Assembly: GCF_002208135.1 (NCBI RefSeq)
Contig: NZ_CP021646.1
Span: 3,683,501-3,747,500 of the forward strand
Source of the DNA: Pseudoalteromonas piscicida
Lineage (GTDB): Bacteria > Pseudomonadota > Gammaproteobacteria > Enterobacterales > Alteromonadaceae
DNA: 64,000 nucleotides
Direction of reading: 5' to 3'
The notes under the pieces are model-generated. The model saw only the letters and a program-made list of their open reading frames with translations. It was not told the DNA's origin and ran no database searches. Shown here piece by piece: positions 30,272 to 40,530 of this stretch; position 1 is the first letter of the stretch, and the number at the start of each line of letters is the position of its first letter. A program made the translations under genes and the position numbers.

Positions 30272-30838
30272 TTATTTTAAAAACCGTTGAATTAATTCGT
30301 CTGTCTCATACAAAGGTAAGCCTACAACTGCAAAATAGCTACCTTGGATCTCAGTTACAAAGCGCCCACCTAACCCTTGGATCCCATAGCCACCCGCTTT
30401 ATCTTGTGGCTCGTTAGTATCCCAGTAGGCATCAATTTCAGTTTCACTAAGCGTTTTAAAGGTCACATTGGTCACAATCACATCGCTCAGTACTTTGTTT
30501 GTATTTGCAAGCGCAATCGCAGTCATCACCTGATGCGTATGACCAGAAAGACGCTGCATCATCGCTTTGAAATCCGCTTTATCACGAGGCTTGCCAAGCG
30601 CTTCTCCGTCAATGACGACCACAGTGTCACTGCCAAGAACCGGCCTGTCGGTATACCCTAGCGCCACACCTGATTGCGCTTTTAAACACGCTAAACGTTC
30701 CACCAACTGTAATGCCGTTTCATCGTCTAGCGGGCTTTCGTCTGCATCAACACTAAATTGCTCGAACGGATAACCAAGCTGGGTTAATAGCGCTTTGCGA
30801 CGTGGAGAAGCTGAAGCTAAATATAAAGAGATAGACAT
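30272..30838 (-). CDS. maf: Maf nucleotide pyrophosphatase (YhdE type)
   Basis: House-cleaning dTTP/UTP pyrophosphatase of the Maf family, 188 residues. It opens YLASASPRRKALLTQLG, the phosphate-binding signature SxSPRR. It contains GSDTVVVIDGEALGKP and the PQDKAGGYGIQGLG motif that define the YhdE subgroup. The start overlaps the mreD stop by one base. The mreBCD-maf-rng order is standard. Confidence 0.96.
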   Translation of the reverse strand: MSISLYLASASPRRKALLTQLGYPFEQFSVDADESPLDDETALQLVERLACLKAQSGVALGYTDRPVLGSDTVVVIDGEALGKPRDKADFKAMMQRLSGHTHQVMTAIALANTNKVLSDVIVTNVTFKTLSETEIDAYWDTNEPQDKAGGYGIQGLGGRFVTEIQGSYFAVVGLPLYETDELIQRFLK

Positions 30839-31317
30839 TATCTGATCCTAAACTGTCTACGATATTTTCTCAGCAGTGGGAATATCCACAGCCAGCACAC
30901 CATGCCCGTAACCGCAGGCCACAGATAATGCGGGTTAAAGTAGATATCAAGCAAGAAATGATTAAGCCAAAATTGTAACAAATGATAGAGCGCGAGAAAT
31001 AGCCCGATCAGTACTGCTTGCTGCCAGATGGAGAAATTACGAATTTTCTGAAAGTTGCTGGCGGTAATATAAATACAAATGGAATAGGTCAACGAGTTCA
31101 CCCCGAGTGGCGCGCCCATCGCTAAATCTATTATCAGGCCTGTCATCCAAGCCCAACCAATATTCACACGGTGAGGTACTGCCAAAGACCAGTACATCAG
31201 CACCAATAATACCCAATCGGGACGAAAGGGCTCAAGTGAGAATGGTAATGGCATAAGCGCCATGATTAACGCAACAAAGACACTCAAAGCAATCGATAAG
31301 TTGCTATGTTTACTCAT
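30838..31317 (-). CDS. mreD: Rod shape-determining membrane protein MreD
   Basis: Integral membrane subunit of the elongasome, 159 residues with five or six predicted helices. Signatures include PFRPDWVLLVLMYWSLAVPHRVN and WMTGLIIDLAMGAPLGVNSL, typical of MreD. It overlaps the mreC stop by 8 nt. Confidence 0.95.
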   Translation of the reverse strand: MSKHSNLSIALSVFVALIMALMPLPFSLEPFRPDWVLLVLMYWSLAVPHRVNIGWAWMTGLIIDLAMGAPLGVNSLTYSICIYITASNFQKIRNFSIWQQAVLIGLFLALYHLLQFWLNHFLLDIYFNPHYLWPAVTGMVCWLWIFPLLRKYRRQFRIR

Positions 31318-32151
31318 GATTAATTGCCTCTTGGCTACGTTTACCTAACACCACGAGTAAGCGAATACGATCTAATTGCGCAACCGGCTCTGCCTGTACT
31401 TGCGCAAATGGCAAGCCTTCGTCTCTGTCTATCTCGGTGACTACTGCCACCGGATAGCCCTCAGGGAAAGTACCACCAAGCCCTGAAGTGACCAACACAT
31501 CGCCAATGCGAATATCCATGCTATGCGGTACATGAGCCAGGCGAACGTTATTGATTTTACCCGTCCCCTCTACCACAGTACGAACGTCATTACGCAATAT
31601 TCTGACCGGTGTCGCATGGGTGGTATCAGTCATAAGCAGCACCCTTGATGTCGTGGTACCCACTTGAGTTAGCTGTCCAACAATGCCCATTTCGTCAATA
31701 ACTGCCTGCCCTTCGCTGATCCCATCAATCGTACCGCGATTAATCACAACCTGATGACTATAAGGGTTCGAATGAACAGACAACACTTGAGATATTAAAC
31801 GTTGATTGGTTTCCCTAGCCGAAGCACCTAATAAGGCGCGTAATTCTTGATTTTCTTTTTGCAAAAACTGAAGTTGCTGTAATTGCTCACTCTGTATTAA
31901 TTGTTTTTCCCTGAGTGCTTGGTTTTCTTGTTGCAACTTTTCTCTGGTATTGAGACTTTTTAGGCCCAAGTTGAACGCTTCATAGGGAATGTTAGCGACG
32001 TACAGTAGCGGACTGACCAAAGTGTTTAAACTGGTTCGCACCATAGTCCCACCAACCGTGTAACGGTCACCAATGATCAGAATAATACTAAGCACAACTG
32101 CGACAGTAAGTCGCAGTTGTAAAGGAACGGTTCGGCCAAATAATAAATTCA

Positions 32152-32152
<1 letters not shown>
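31310..32152 (-). CDS. mreC: Rod shape-determining protein MreC
   Basis: Bitopic elongasome protein, 280 residues. One N-terminal helix (about 12-30) and a coiled coil (about 65-105, rich in Q/E/L) precede the periplasmic beta domain. The beta domain shows the VINRGTIDGISEGQAVIDEMG and VLVTSGLGGTFPEGYPVAVV signatures. It lies directly after mreB (1 nt shared). Confidence 0.96.
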
Positions 32153-33222
<1,070 letters not shown>

Positions 33223-33262
33223 TCAAACAAAGCAGCATCACCTGCTGCTCTTAATTTACTAC

Positions 33263-35275
33263 TTATCGCTCTCGAACAAGTCGAAAACCTATATAATTCG
33301 CTCTAAAATCTGGCGCTAACGCTAAGCGAGTTGACACTCGAGCCAAACTCGGCGCGAAGTTCCATGCACCGCCACGCACTGTAACATCGCTCTGAGAAGC
33401 ACGCTTTTGCGTCCACTCCCATACGTTTCCTACAGTATCATATAAGCCATAGCTATTCGGTGAAAATTGGGCCACAGGTGAAGGACTTTTGTTAGACCAC
33501 TCACTACCACACCAACCACAATTAGCTAGGTTTCTTCCGATTTCATTACCCCAAGGGTACTCAGATGCAGTGCCTGCACGCGCAGCGTATTCCCACTCGA
33601 CTTCATTGGGTAGTCTAAATTGCTGTCCTTTTTCGCCAGACAACCAGTTGGCGTACGCCTTCGCATCATCGTAGGCAACACAAACAACAGGGAAATTATC
33701 TGACTGTTCGTAACCAGGACTTTCCCAGTTATATTCTAGCTCCCAGACTGGTTCGCCATTTTTATAATATGCGCAGCCTTTACCTTGCTCAGCTAAGGTT
33801 TTATATCCAGTGCTTTGCGTAAAACGGCGAAAAGCTGCCACTGTAACCTCTGTGCTCTGCATGGCATATGAATGGCTCAACACTTTTTCAACAATCGGAC
33901 GCTCATTTGGTAAACCATTACCCGTCAGGTCGCCCATTTTAAAAGTGCCTGCTGGAATAATAGCCAGCTCATTATCAGTGGCTGCTACGGCGATCACCTG
34001 TACTTGTTGAGCTTCAGGTTCAGCCTTTTTTGTCACAACCGCGGTAACCGGTTGACGTTTTTTGACCAATTTTGCATTAATGGTTTGCGCGGCTCGCAGA
34101 TTAATACGTGCCTTATAAGGTTCATAACCTAATTTACGGATCTCAACATCATAAAACCCGGCAGGAATTGCTACTGTCGTTTTTGTCGCGCCGTAGCTGA
34201 CTCCATTAATAAACACTTCGTCGTCGTAAACATTTGATCTTAAAGTCAACTCGACTGTTTTATCAGCCGTTTGAGACTTTTTTACAAGAGAGGTCTCCCC
34301 GACTGGTTGTTTAGTAATAGTCGCGACTTCAACCGGCTTACTTTGCTCGTCTGAAAAAGTCAGTTGATTATCACTGTAGACTGTAGAGTAGTTCGACTGG
34401 TAATTTACGGCAAGCGGAGTGCCATATTCAGCACAATAACGATTGTCTAAGCTCAATAAGTTACATAAGCGACTGCTATTTACGTCACCACGCATTGTCA
34501 CGCTGAGGTTAACGTTGTAGTTACCTTGTCCACTAAATCCACTGCTTACAACGTGGCTGCTAACTACTTGAACCTGCGCGCCAGCCATATTGCGTTTTGG
34601 CTCGACAACACGGCTCTCGGTTAGGTTTGCAAAAATCTGATCAATAAAACGCTTGGTTGCTTTTTGAAGCCCCATTTGCTGACCACGCTGTTCACACGCT
34701 GCCAAGGTTTCTGTGCGCTTACAGTTAATTGTGTGGTCTACCTCTAGCGTACCTTCACGAGTAAATTCATTACGTAGTCGCTCTACTCGCGCCGTGCCAA
34801 GCTGATCCTTTAAGTTTTCAAGTGTATTTACTAAGGTGTGCTTAGTCACACGGACTTGCTCAATATCTTTACGCTGTGATGCAATCGCCGCAATTTGCAT
34901 CGCAATGTCTTCTTTATTCTGCTTGTGATCTGCCACCGCTTGTTGATAACGTGTTTGCGCAGAAGAAATATCAATAGAAGGATCATCAATTAGCCGACGA
35001 TACAACTCATTCATTGCATCTAAGGCCTGATTTTTTTCTTTATCTAACTCACCTGAACGTTTTCTCAATAACTCAAGTTGAGACTGCAGACGCGTTTCCT
35101 CTGCTAGGTGTTTTTCTAAAACGACCGAGTATCTGTCTAATTCACTTTGCTTATTAGACAATTCAGACTCTATGGCTGTGACCGTTGCGGTATCTTGCGC
35201 CATAGCGCTTTGAGCAACAGTACCCATGGCCAGAATCGAGGCCGATACAATAAAAGTTAAAGGAGCAATTCGCAT
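33263..35275 (-). CDS. Exported coiled-coil/PEGA/FGE-like domain protein
   Basis: Exported protein of about 670 residues. The signal peptide covers about 1-27 (FIVSASILAMGTVAQSAMA). It is followed by a long alpha-helical coiled-coil region (about 30-180), a middle domain, a PEGA-like beta domain (about 345-405; VFINGVSYGATKTTVAIPAG) and a C-terminal formylglycine-generating-enzyme-like domain (about 440-670; FKMGDLTGNGLPNERP, FRLPNEVEWEYAARAG, GNVWEWT, VRGGAWNFAP). The position where true FGE carries its active cysteine pair reads FAPSLARVSTRLAL, with no Cys, so sulfatase activation is unlikely. The ATG at 35275 is preferred because it places the signal peptide first and has GGAA nearby. It lies upstream of mreB; a role in wall growth is only a guess. 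Confidence 0.82.
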   Translation of the reverse strand: MRIAPLTFIVSASILAMGTVAQSAMAQDTATVTAIESELSNKQSELDRYSVVLEKHLAEETRLQSQLELLRKRSGELDKEKNQALDAMNELYRRLIDDPSIDISSAQTRYQQAVADHKQNKEDIAMQIAAIASQRKDIEQVRVTKHTLVNTLENLKDQLGTARVERLRNEFTREGTLEVDHTINCKRTETLAACEQRGQQMGLQKATKRFIDQIFANLTESRVVEPKRNMAGAQVQVVSSHVVSSGFSGQGNYNVNLSVTMRGDVNSSRLCNLLSLDNRYCAEYGTPLAVNYQSNYSTVYSDNQLTFSDEQSKPVEVATITKQPVGETSLVKKSQTADKTVELTLRSNVYDDEVFINGVSYGATKTTVAIPAGFYDVEIRKLGYEPYKARINLRAAQTINAKLVKKRQPVTAVVTKKAEPEAQQVQVIAVAATDNELAIIPAGTFKMGDLTGNGLPNERPIVEKVLSHSYAMQSTEVTVAAFRRFTQSTGYKTLAEQGKGCAYYKNGEPVWELEYNWESPGYEQSDNFPVVCVAYDDAKAYANWLSGEKGQQFRLPNEVEWEYAARAGTASEYPWGNEIGRNLANCGWCGSEWSNKSPSPVAQFSPNSYGLYDTVGNVWEWTQKRASQSDVTVRGGAWNFAPSLARVSTRLALAPDFRANYIGFRLVRER

Positions 35276-35574
35276 ATGTTCCATTCCCAACAGCGGCAAT
35301 TGTTTGGTCTTGTTATTTCTTATAGTTAGGGCTCTATGCTATGTACTTACAAAGTAAAACACAAGCTTTGCACAATTAATATCTGAGTTTACAACTATTA
35401 ACCAGCGTCTTGCCAGTTTTTAGCTGAGATTTTGTCTATTTTTCTCTAACATCGCGATGTGTTACTAATTCGAGTCCAAAATAGTCGGGAAGTAATTAAG
35501 AAGATACGATAACCTCTGGAGCGAAATGCTCGGGTTAATTATTATAGTACGCAAAATATCAAACTGACTTCATC

Positions 35575-36495
35575 ATGCAAACCATCACAAACATCGCCGA
35601 GTCACCAACTCAAACCATTCACCACCCGATACTGGATAAATACGGTTTAACTTTGCTGGTTAAGCGTGATGATTTGCTCCATCCTATGATCCAAGGAAAC
35701 AAATGGCGTAAGCTAAAATACAACTTACTCCACCTAAAGCAAGCTGGCCTTGAAGAGTTAGTCACTTTTGGCGGGGCATTTTCTAACCACCTATACGCGA
35801 CCAGTATGGCTTGCAAACTTTTCTCAATCAAAGGGCACTTAATTGTAAGAGGCCCAGAGATTGACCGACACAACCCAACACTAAAAATGGCCAGTGCATG
35901 CGGACTAACACTTCATCCCGTGAGTCGAGTCGAGTATAGGCAAAGAAACCAACCTGATTACATGCAAACTCTACAAGCTAGATTTAACCATGCCTATATC
36001 ATACCTGAAGGCGGTACTAACGCGCTTGCGCTCAAAGGTGTTGAAGAGTTAGCGCATTCATTGCCTCAAAGTGATTATGTCATGACGGCAGTAGGCAGTG
36101 GCGGCACGATAGCAGGATTAATCTCAGGAGTACCTAAACAGACACAGGTTTTAGGTGTTACTGTACTAAAAGGTGCTGAATACTTAGCACGGGAGATACA
36201 TGAATTAATCACAGCTCAGCGCTGTGCACCATGGCAGCTACTCCATGATTTTCACCACGGAGGTTACGCTAAGACTACGCCTGAATTGCTGAGTTTTTGT
36301 CGTGAAATGAAGGTAAAATATAACTTGCCTCTTGAGCCTATTTACACGGGTAAACTGTTTTACGCTATTTTCACTTTGGCTAAACAAGGATACTTCAAAA
36401 AAGGCAGTGTGATCACCGCAATCCATACTGGCGGATTACAAGGATTAGATGGTTTACGGTATCTGGCAACTAAAAAGTATCCAAAACCCAAATAA
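35575..36495 (+). CDS. PLP-dependent ACC deaminase / D-cysteine desulfhydrase family protein
   Basis: Fold-type II PLP enzyme, 306 residues, of the 1-aminocyclopropane-1-carboxylate deaminase/D-cysteine desulfhydrase family. The N-terminal LLVKRDDLLHPMIQGNKWRKLKYNL contains the Schiff-base lysine (NKWRK). TFGGAFSNHLYATSMA is the PLP-phosphate/substrate loop, and AVGSGGTIAGLISG is the glycine-rich phosphate-binding loop. Substrate cannot be settled from sequence: true ACC deaminases and D-cysteine desulfhydrases share these motifs. It is monocistronic with a weak ribosome-binding site, preceded by 275 bp without a gene. Confidence 0.85.
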   Translation: MQTITNIAESPTQTIHHPILDKYGLTLLVKRDDLLHPMIQGNKWRKLKYNLLHLKQAGLEELVTFGGAFSNHLYATSMACKLFSIKGHLIVRGPEIDRHNPTLKMASACGLTLHPVSRVEYRQRNQPDYMQTLQARFNHAYIIPEGGTNALALKGVEELAHSLPQSDYVMTAVGSGGTIAGLISGVPKQTQVLGVTVLKGAEYLAREIHELITAQRCAPWQLLHDFHHGGYAKTTPELLSFCREMKVKYNLPLEPIYTGKLFYAIFTLAKQGYFKKGSVITAIHTGGLQGLDGLRYLATKKYPKPK

Positions 36496-36500
36496 GCTGC

Positions 36501-38087
36501 TTAATGAATATCGGCGAGCTGTTGTAATGGTGCGGAAAAATAATGCCCTTGGGCCCCTTTCACTCCAAGCCCTTTGATGCAAGTCAATTCAGTAACGGTT
36601 TCAACCCCCACTGCATATACGGGAATACCCAAGCTTCTCGCTTGAGCGACTATTTGCTTAACTGTGCGTTTACGATATGCAGACTTTTCAATGCCATGTA
36701 CTAGCTCATAGCTGAGCTTGATAGCTTTTATCAACTCAGCAAGCGGGGAGCGCCCTAGCGTAAGAGCCTGTGTAACATTATCCAAATAAATATCGCACCC
36801 AAGTCGATTCAACCTATCAAAAGCGGCTAACAACCGCTCTCCATGTTGATAGACCTCTTCTATGCTAAGTTCAAACCCAATTGCCGCACCACTATGAGAC
36901 GCGATAAGCTGCCCCTCTAGCCACTCAATAAACTGTCTATCCATCCAACTCGAAATGTGTAAGTTAATACTTACCTTGCCAAAACTTCTTTCCTGCTCAT
37001 AGACTGACAATACCTGCTTGACTATCGCTCTATCAAGAAACTGGAATTGCTCTGGCGTATAAAGATGTTGTATCACCTGCTTGGCCGAAATTCTCCCCAT
37101 TTCTTTATGAGTCACCCTCAGCAATGCTTCGCTTACAATCACGTCTTCAGCTAAAAAATCAAACAACGGCTGGAAGAATAAGGAAAACTGCCCGGCTTTT
37201 AGATAACTCAGCAAAGCCTCACCGTCCTCGCTAAGGCGTTTTGCCAATAACTCTGTAAGATGAACTAGATGGGTATGTTGCCACGCTTGATTTTGCGCAA
37301 TCGAGAGCGCTGATTTTGCACTTTGATAAACCTGTGTTTGTTGTTTATTTTCCTGATAAAAACAAGCACCAAGCTTGACTTTGCTGCGTGATAAATCGCC
37401 CCGAAAGTCTAGCAGTACTCTATAAACGATTTCATGCATTTGCTTTGCCAAGTCCATTCCTTTCGTCGCACCAACCTGTTTTACCGTCACGGCTAACGCT
37501 CCTGAAACAAGATATTTAACCGCGACAGTCCCAAACTCCCCAACACCTTTGACCAGAGCAAGCTGAAAATGTAACTGTAGATCAACTTCTTTAGGTGTGC
37601 TGCACTGCCAATGGATTAACGCAAATAATGCAAACTGCCCTTCAGGAGCGGGGGCTGGCAGAGCCACAGGCTGCTGGGCATTTGAGGTAGACTCAGCCTT
37701 ACCGTATAAAAACCACCACCGATGCACGAATAAAACTAGCCCAATAGACAATAGGTTGAAAAATATCAATATATATCCATGACTTATCCAAATGGATTCA
37801 TGATACAAGGTAATAGTTTGACCATTCGCTACAAATTGATGTTCTTCTGCATTCGGAGCAGGTAATAACGAAAAACCGTGCTTAACTGCTATTTCACTTA
37901 CTCCAGTGGCAGAAGCCTCAGCTGATAGCAGCGAAATTTCAGCCGCTGCTTCCTCTCCTTGCGTGTGAACCTGAAGATGCAACAAATGATTAAGAAGGAA
38001 ATTTAGACACAACAACACCGCCAAACTTACCGCGATTAGCTTTTTTTGATACTGACGACTAAATCCATCTAACAGCTGAATTGGCAT
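36501..38087 (-). CDS. CsrD/MshH-like degenerate EAL protein
   Basis: Inner-membrane regulator of about 528 residues. A membrane helix near the N-terminus, a periplasmic segment and a second helix (ISHGYILIFFNLLSIGLVLFV) lead to a degenerate GGDEF-like region. A C-terminal EAL domain starts at SEALLRV. Metal-binding and catalytic positions are altered: the usual DDFG motif reads LDNVTQAL and ELTE reads ELSIEE, so c-di-GMP hydrolysis is doubtful. This matches CsrD/MshH, which promotes CsrB/C sRNA decay through RNase E. The neighbourhood between ssb and mreB supports that. The ATG at 38087 is chosen; a TTG at 38129 is the alternative and neither has a good ribosome-binding site. Confidence 0.78.
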   Translation of the reverse strand: MPIQLLDGFSRQYQKKLIAVSLAVLLCLNFLLNHLLHLQVHTQGEEAAAEISLLSAEASATGVSEIAVKHGFSLLPAPNAEEHQFVANGQTITLYHESIWISHGYILIFFNLLSIGLVLFVHRWWFLYGKAESTSNAQQPVALPAPAPEGQFALFALIHWQCSTPKEVDLQLHFQLALVKGVGEFGTVAVKYLVSGALAVTVKQVGATKGMDLAKQMHEIVYRVLLDFRGDLSRSKVKLGACFYQENKQQTQVYQSAKSALSIAQNQAWQHTHLVHLTELLAKRLSEDGEALLSYLKAGQFSLFFQPLFDFLAEDVIVSEALLRVTHKEMGRISAKQVIQHLYTPEQFQFLDRAIVKQVLSVYEQERSFGKVSINLHISSWMDRQFIEWLEGQLIASHSGAAIGFELSIEEVYQHGERLLAAFDRLNRLGCDIYLDNVTQALTLGRSPLAELIKAIKLSYELVHGIEKSAYRKRTVKQIVAQARSLGIPVYAVGVETVTELTCIKGLGVKGAQGHYFSAPLQQLADIH

Positions 38088-38304
38088 AATGTTTTTATTG
38101 GGTGGAAAGATAACTGAAGTGTTGTTCAAAATAGTGCAAAACTCAAGCGAGATAAGGCTTTTAATTGTACAGAAAGGATAAGCACCTGAGCCAAAACTAG
38201 AAATGCGTTAAGTTTATTAACCGTACAAACCGTACAAGATGTTAAGCTTTATCTAAGCTTACTTGTCACCATTTTCTTAAAGATATTTATACCAGTAAAA
38301 AACA

Positions 38305-38331
38305 AAAACCCCAGCGTGATGCTAGGGTTTT
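38305..38331 (-). terminator. Terminator after ssb
   Basis: Stem AAAACCCCAGC (38305-38315) with GCTAGGGTTTT (38321-38331), one G-U pair on the minus-strand RNA, loop of 5 nt. A-rich sequence at 38297-38308 becomes a U tract for leftward transcription from ssb. The rest of the csrD-like/ssb gap shows no gene. Confidence 0.88.
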
Positions 38332-38351
38332 CTTAGATGCTATACCACCAT

Positions 38352-39005
38352 TTAGAACGGAATGTCATCATCAAAGTCAATTGGTGGCTCCATAGGATTT
38401 GAGCTACCGCCTGATTGACCGCTGTTTTGGTTCTGTTGTGGTGCAAAACCACCTTGAGACTGACCACCAAACCCAGAAGACTGCTGTGAACTCTGTTGCG
38501 ATTGCTGTGGTGAGAATCCACCTTGCTGCTGGTTTGACTGGCTCTGCTGTGGCTGCGAATATTGCTGCTGAGGCGCTTGATTATAGCTTTGCTGGCCATA
38601 ATTATTTTGCTGCTGTTGACCACCTTGGTATTGGCCACCACCTTGACCCTGCTGCTCGCCACGGCCACCTAGCATTTGCATTTGACCACCCATGTCCACA
38701 ACGATTTCTGTTGTGTACTTTTCTTGGCCACTTTGATCTGTCCACTTACGAGTCTGTAGACGACCTTCAATGTAAACCTGCGAGCCTTTTCTTAAATACT
38801 CACCCGCAACTTCCGCAAGTTTGCCAAACAACACCACACGGTGCCATTCTGTACGCTCTTGCAATTGACCGGTGTTTTTATCTTTCCAGCTATCCGTAGT
38901 TGCAATGCTGATGTTAGCCACGCCGTTACCGTTTGGCATATAGCGAACTTCAGGATCTTGGCCCAGATTACCTACCAAAATTACTTTATTAACACCACGT
39001 GCCAT
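38352..39005 (-). CDS. ssb: Single-stranded DNA-binding protein
   Basis: Essential ssDNA-binding protein, 217 residues. The OB-fold (about 1-110) begins [25 protein letters not shown] and contains [20 protein letters not shown] and [16 protein letters not shown] long linker of about 90 residues made almost only of Q, G, S, N and P follows. The conserved acidic tip ([11 protein letters not shown]) recruits repair partners. The linker makes it about 40 residues longer than E. coli SSB. It starts 17 bp downstream of the MFS gene, so either they share a transcript or the ssb promoter lies inside that gene. Confidence 0.97.
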   Translation of the reverse strand: MARGVNKVILVGNLGQDPEVRYMPNGNGVANISIATTDSWKDKNTGQLQERTEWHRVVLFGKLAEVAGEYLRKGSQVYIEGRLQTRKWTDQSGQEKYTTEIVVDMGGQMQMLGGRGEQQGQGGGQYQGGQQQQNNYGQQSYNQAPQQQYSQPQQSQSNQQQGGFSPQQSQQSSQQSSGFGGQSQGGFAPQQNQNSGQSGGSSNPMEPPIDFDDDIPF

Positions 39006-39022
39006 GGCATTGTCTCCTCACA

Positions 39023-40390
39023 CTATGACAAGCCCAGCACTTGCTTGGCTTGCTTCAAATCAAAAATTTTATCATCTACTTTTAGGTAGCTACGATTCTC
39101 GTCTCTCACTACCGTGGCCTCAAGTACCCCAGGCAATGAAACCAATTGGTCTGCCAATTCCGTCGCTTGTTGCTCATTTTCTACAGCAGAAACTAAGCTG
39201 ATCGCTTTGCTCTTGGGTGGCACTTGCATGCCCCATGCGATAACAAACCATATTACCCCAATAATGGCCGTTGCGGCAAATATCGTATCGACCGCAAAAT
39301 TTTGCGCCAAGATACCACCCAAAGCACCGCCTATAAATGCACCTAGAAACTGGCCTGATGAAAACACTCCCATCGCCGATCCCTTTTGGTTTGCTGGAGC
39401 TATGCGAGAAACCAACGCAGGCATAGTTGCTTCGAGAAAATTAAAGGCAATAAAATAGACCAGCATTGCACCTGCAATTACCCAAAGGGAATCCACAAAA
39501 CAGTATAAAGCGACAGAGCTTACTATTAACATAGCAATAGAAAGCAAGAATGTTTGCTTTTCTTTTTGTTTGCGGATCGCCACTATCATCATCGGAGCCA
39601 TCAAAATGAAAGCGAGTAAAAATACCGGAATATAGAGTTGCCAGTGCCTATCTGCGGCAAGGCCGTCACGGATCAACTGGCCTGGCAAGGCTACAAAAAT
39701 CGTGGTCAGCGTCAAATGTAATAGCAACACCCCCAGATCAAGCCTCAGTAGCTGTGGATTTTGAACTAGGCGACGAATATCTGCAAAACTTGCAATTGTG
39801 TCACCTTTTGGGGCTTTATTTACCGCATTTGGCACCATAAAGGTAATGATAGCGATACCTACAATTGCCAATACCGCCGTCAGCCAGAAGATCCCTGCGA
39901 TACCAAAAGACGCCGCAATCATTGGTCCTAATAACATGGCTACAGCAAAGCTCATACCAATGCACATGCCAATGACCGCCATTACCTTGGGACGCTGCTC
40001 GTCACGGCTCAAGTCTGCGGCTAGCGCGAGTAAAGCACTTGCAATCGCGCCCATACCCTGTAGTGCTCTACCAAATGTCACCCAATAGATTGAATCTGCT
40101 AATGCAGCGATAACGGATCCTAATGCAAATACCAACAACCCACCAATGATGATTGGCTTACGACCGAACTTGTCAGACAACCAACCCATGGGTATCTGTA
40201 GTACAGCTTGAGTCAAACCATAAGCACCAATAGCCAAACCAATCCACAGTGGCGAGACATCCTGTAAAGACTGGCCGTAAACAGCTAACACTGGCATCAG
40301 CATGAACAAACCAAGCATGCGGAAAGCGAAAACGCCAGCAAGAGAAATCGCGGCGCGCTTTTCAGTTGGATTTAAAGAGTCATTAGACAT
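39023..40390 (-). CDS. YajR-like MFS transporter with C-terminal YAM domain
   Basis: Major-facilitator transporter, about 455 residues and twelve helices. It has the MFS motif A GWLSDKFGRKPIIIGG between helices 2 and 3 and closely follows YajR (RAAISLAGVFAFRMLGLFMLMPVLAVYG; GYGLTQAVLQIPMG-like GAYGLTQAVLQIPMG). After helix 12 a ferredoxin-like tail of about 65 residues (LADQLVSLPGVLEATVVRDEN) corresponds to the YAM domain. Substrate is unknown for the family; a drug/proton antiport role is only presumed. The ATG at 40390 fits the YajR N-terminus; a longer TTG-started frame to 40435 is less likely. Confidence 0.87.
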   Translation of the reverse strand: MSNDSLNPTEKRAAISLAGVFAFRMLGLFMLMPVLAVYGQSLQDVSPLWIGLAIGAYGLTQAVLQIPMGWLSDKFGRKPIIIGGLLVFALGSVIAALADSIYWVTFGRALQGMGAIASALLALAADLSRDEQRPKVMAVIGMCIGMSFAVAMLLGPMIAASFGIAGIFWLTAVLAIVGIAIITFMVPNAVNKAPKGDTIASFADIRRLVQNPQLLRLDLGVLLLHLTLTTIFVALPGQLIRDGLAADRHWQLYIPVFLLAFILMAPMMIVAIRKQKEKQTFLLSIAMLIVSSVALYCFVDSLWVIAGAMLVYFIAFNFLEATMPALVSRIAPANQKGSAMGVFSSGQFLGAFIGGALGGILAQNFAVDTIFAATAIIGVIWFVIAWGMQVPPKSKAISLVSAVENEQQATELADQLVSLPGVLEATVVRDENRSYLKVDDKIFDLKQAKQVLGLS

Positions 40391-40530
40391 AAGGCGGTAT
40401 TCATCACTATCGAAAATCACGCGCAAGTTTAACAAACTCTTTTCTTAACTTACACTAGCGCGAACGGATCTTTGCAATGCGAGTGTTACTAACATGGATT
40501 TGAACGACCTACTACGAGAAAAAGAAAGCG

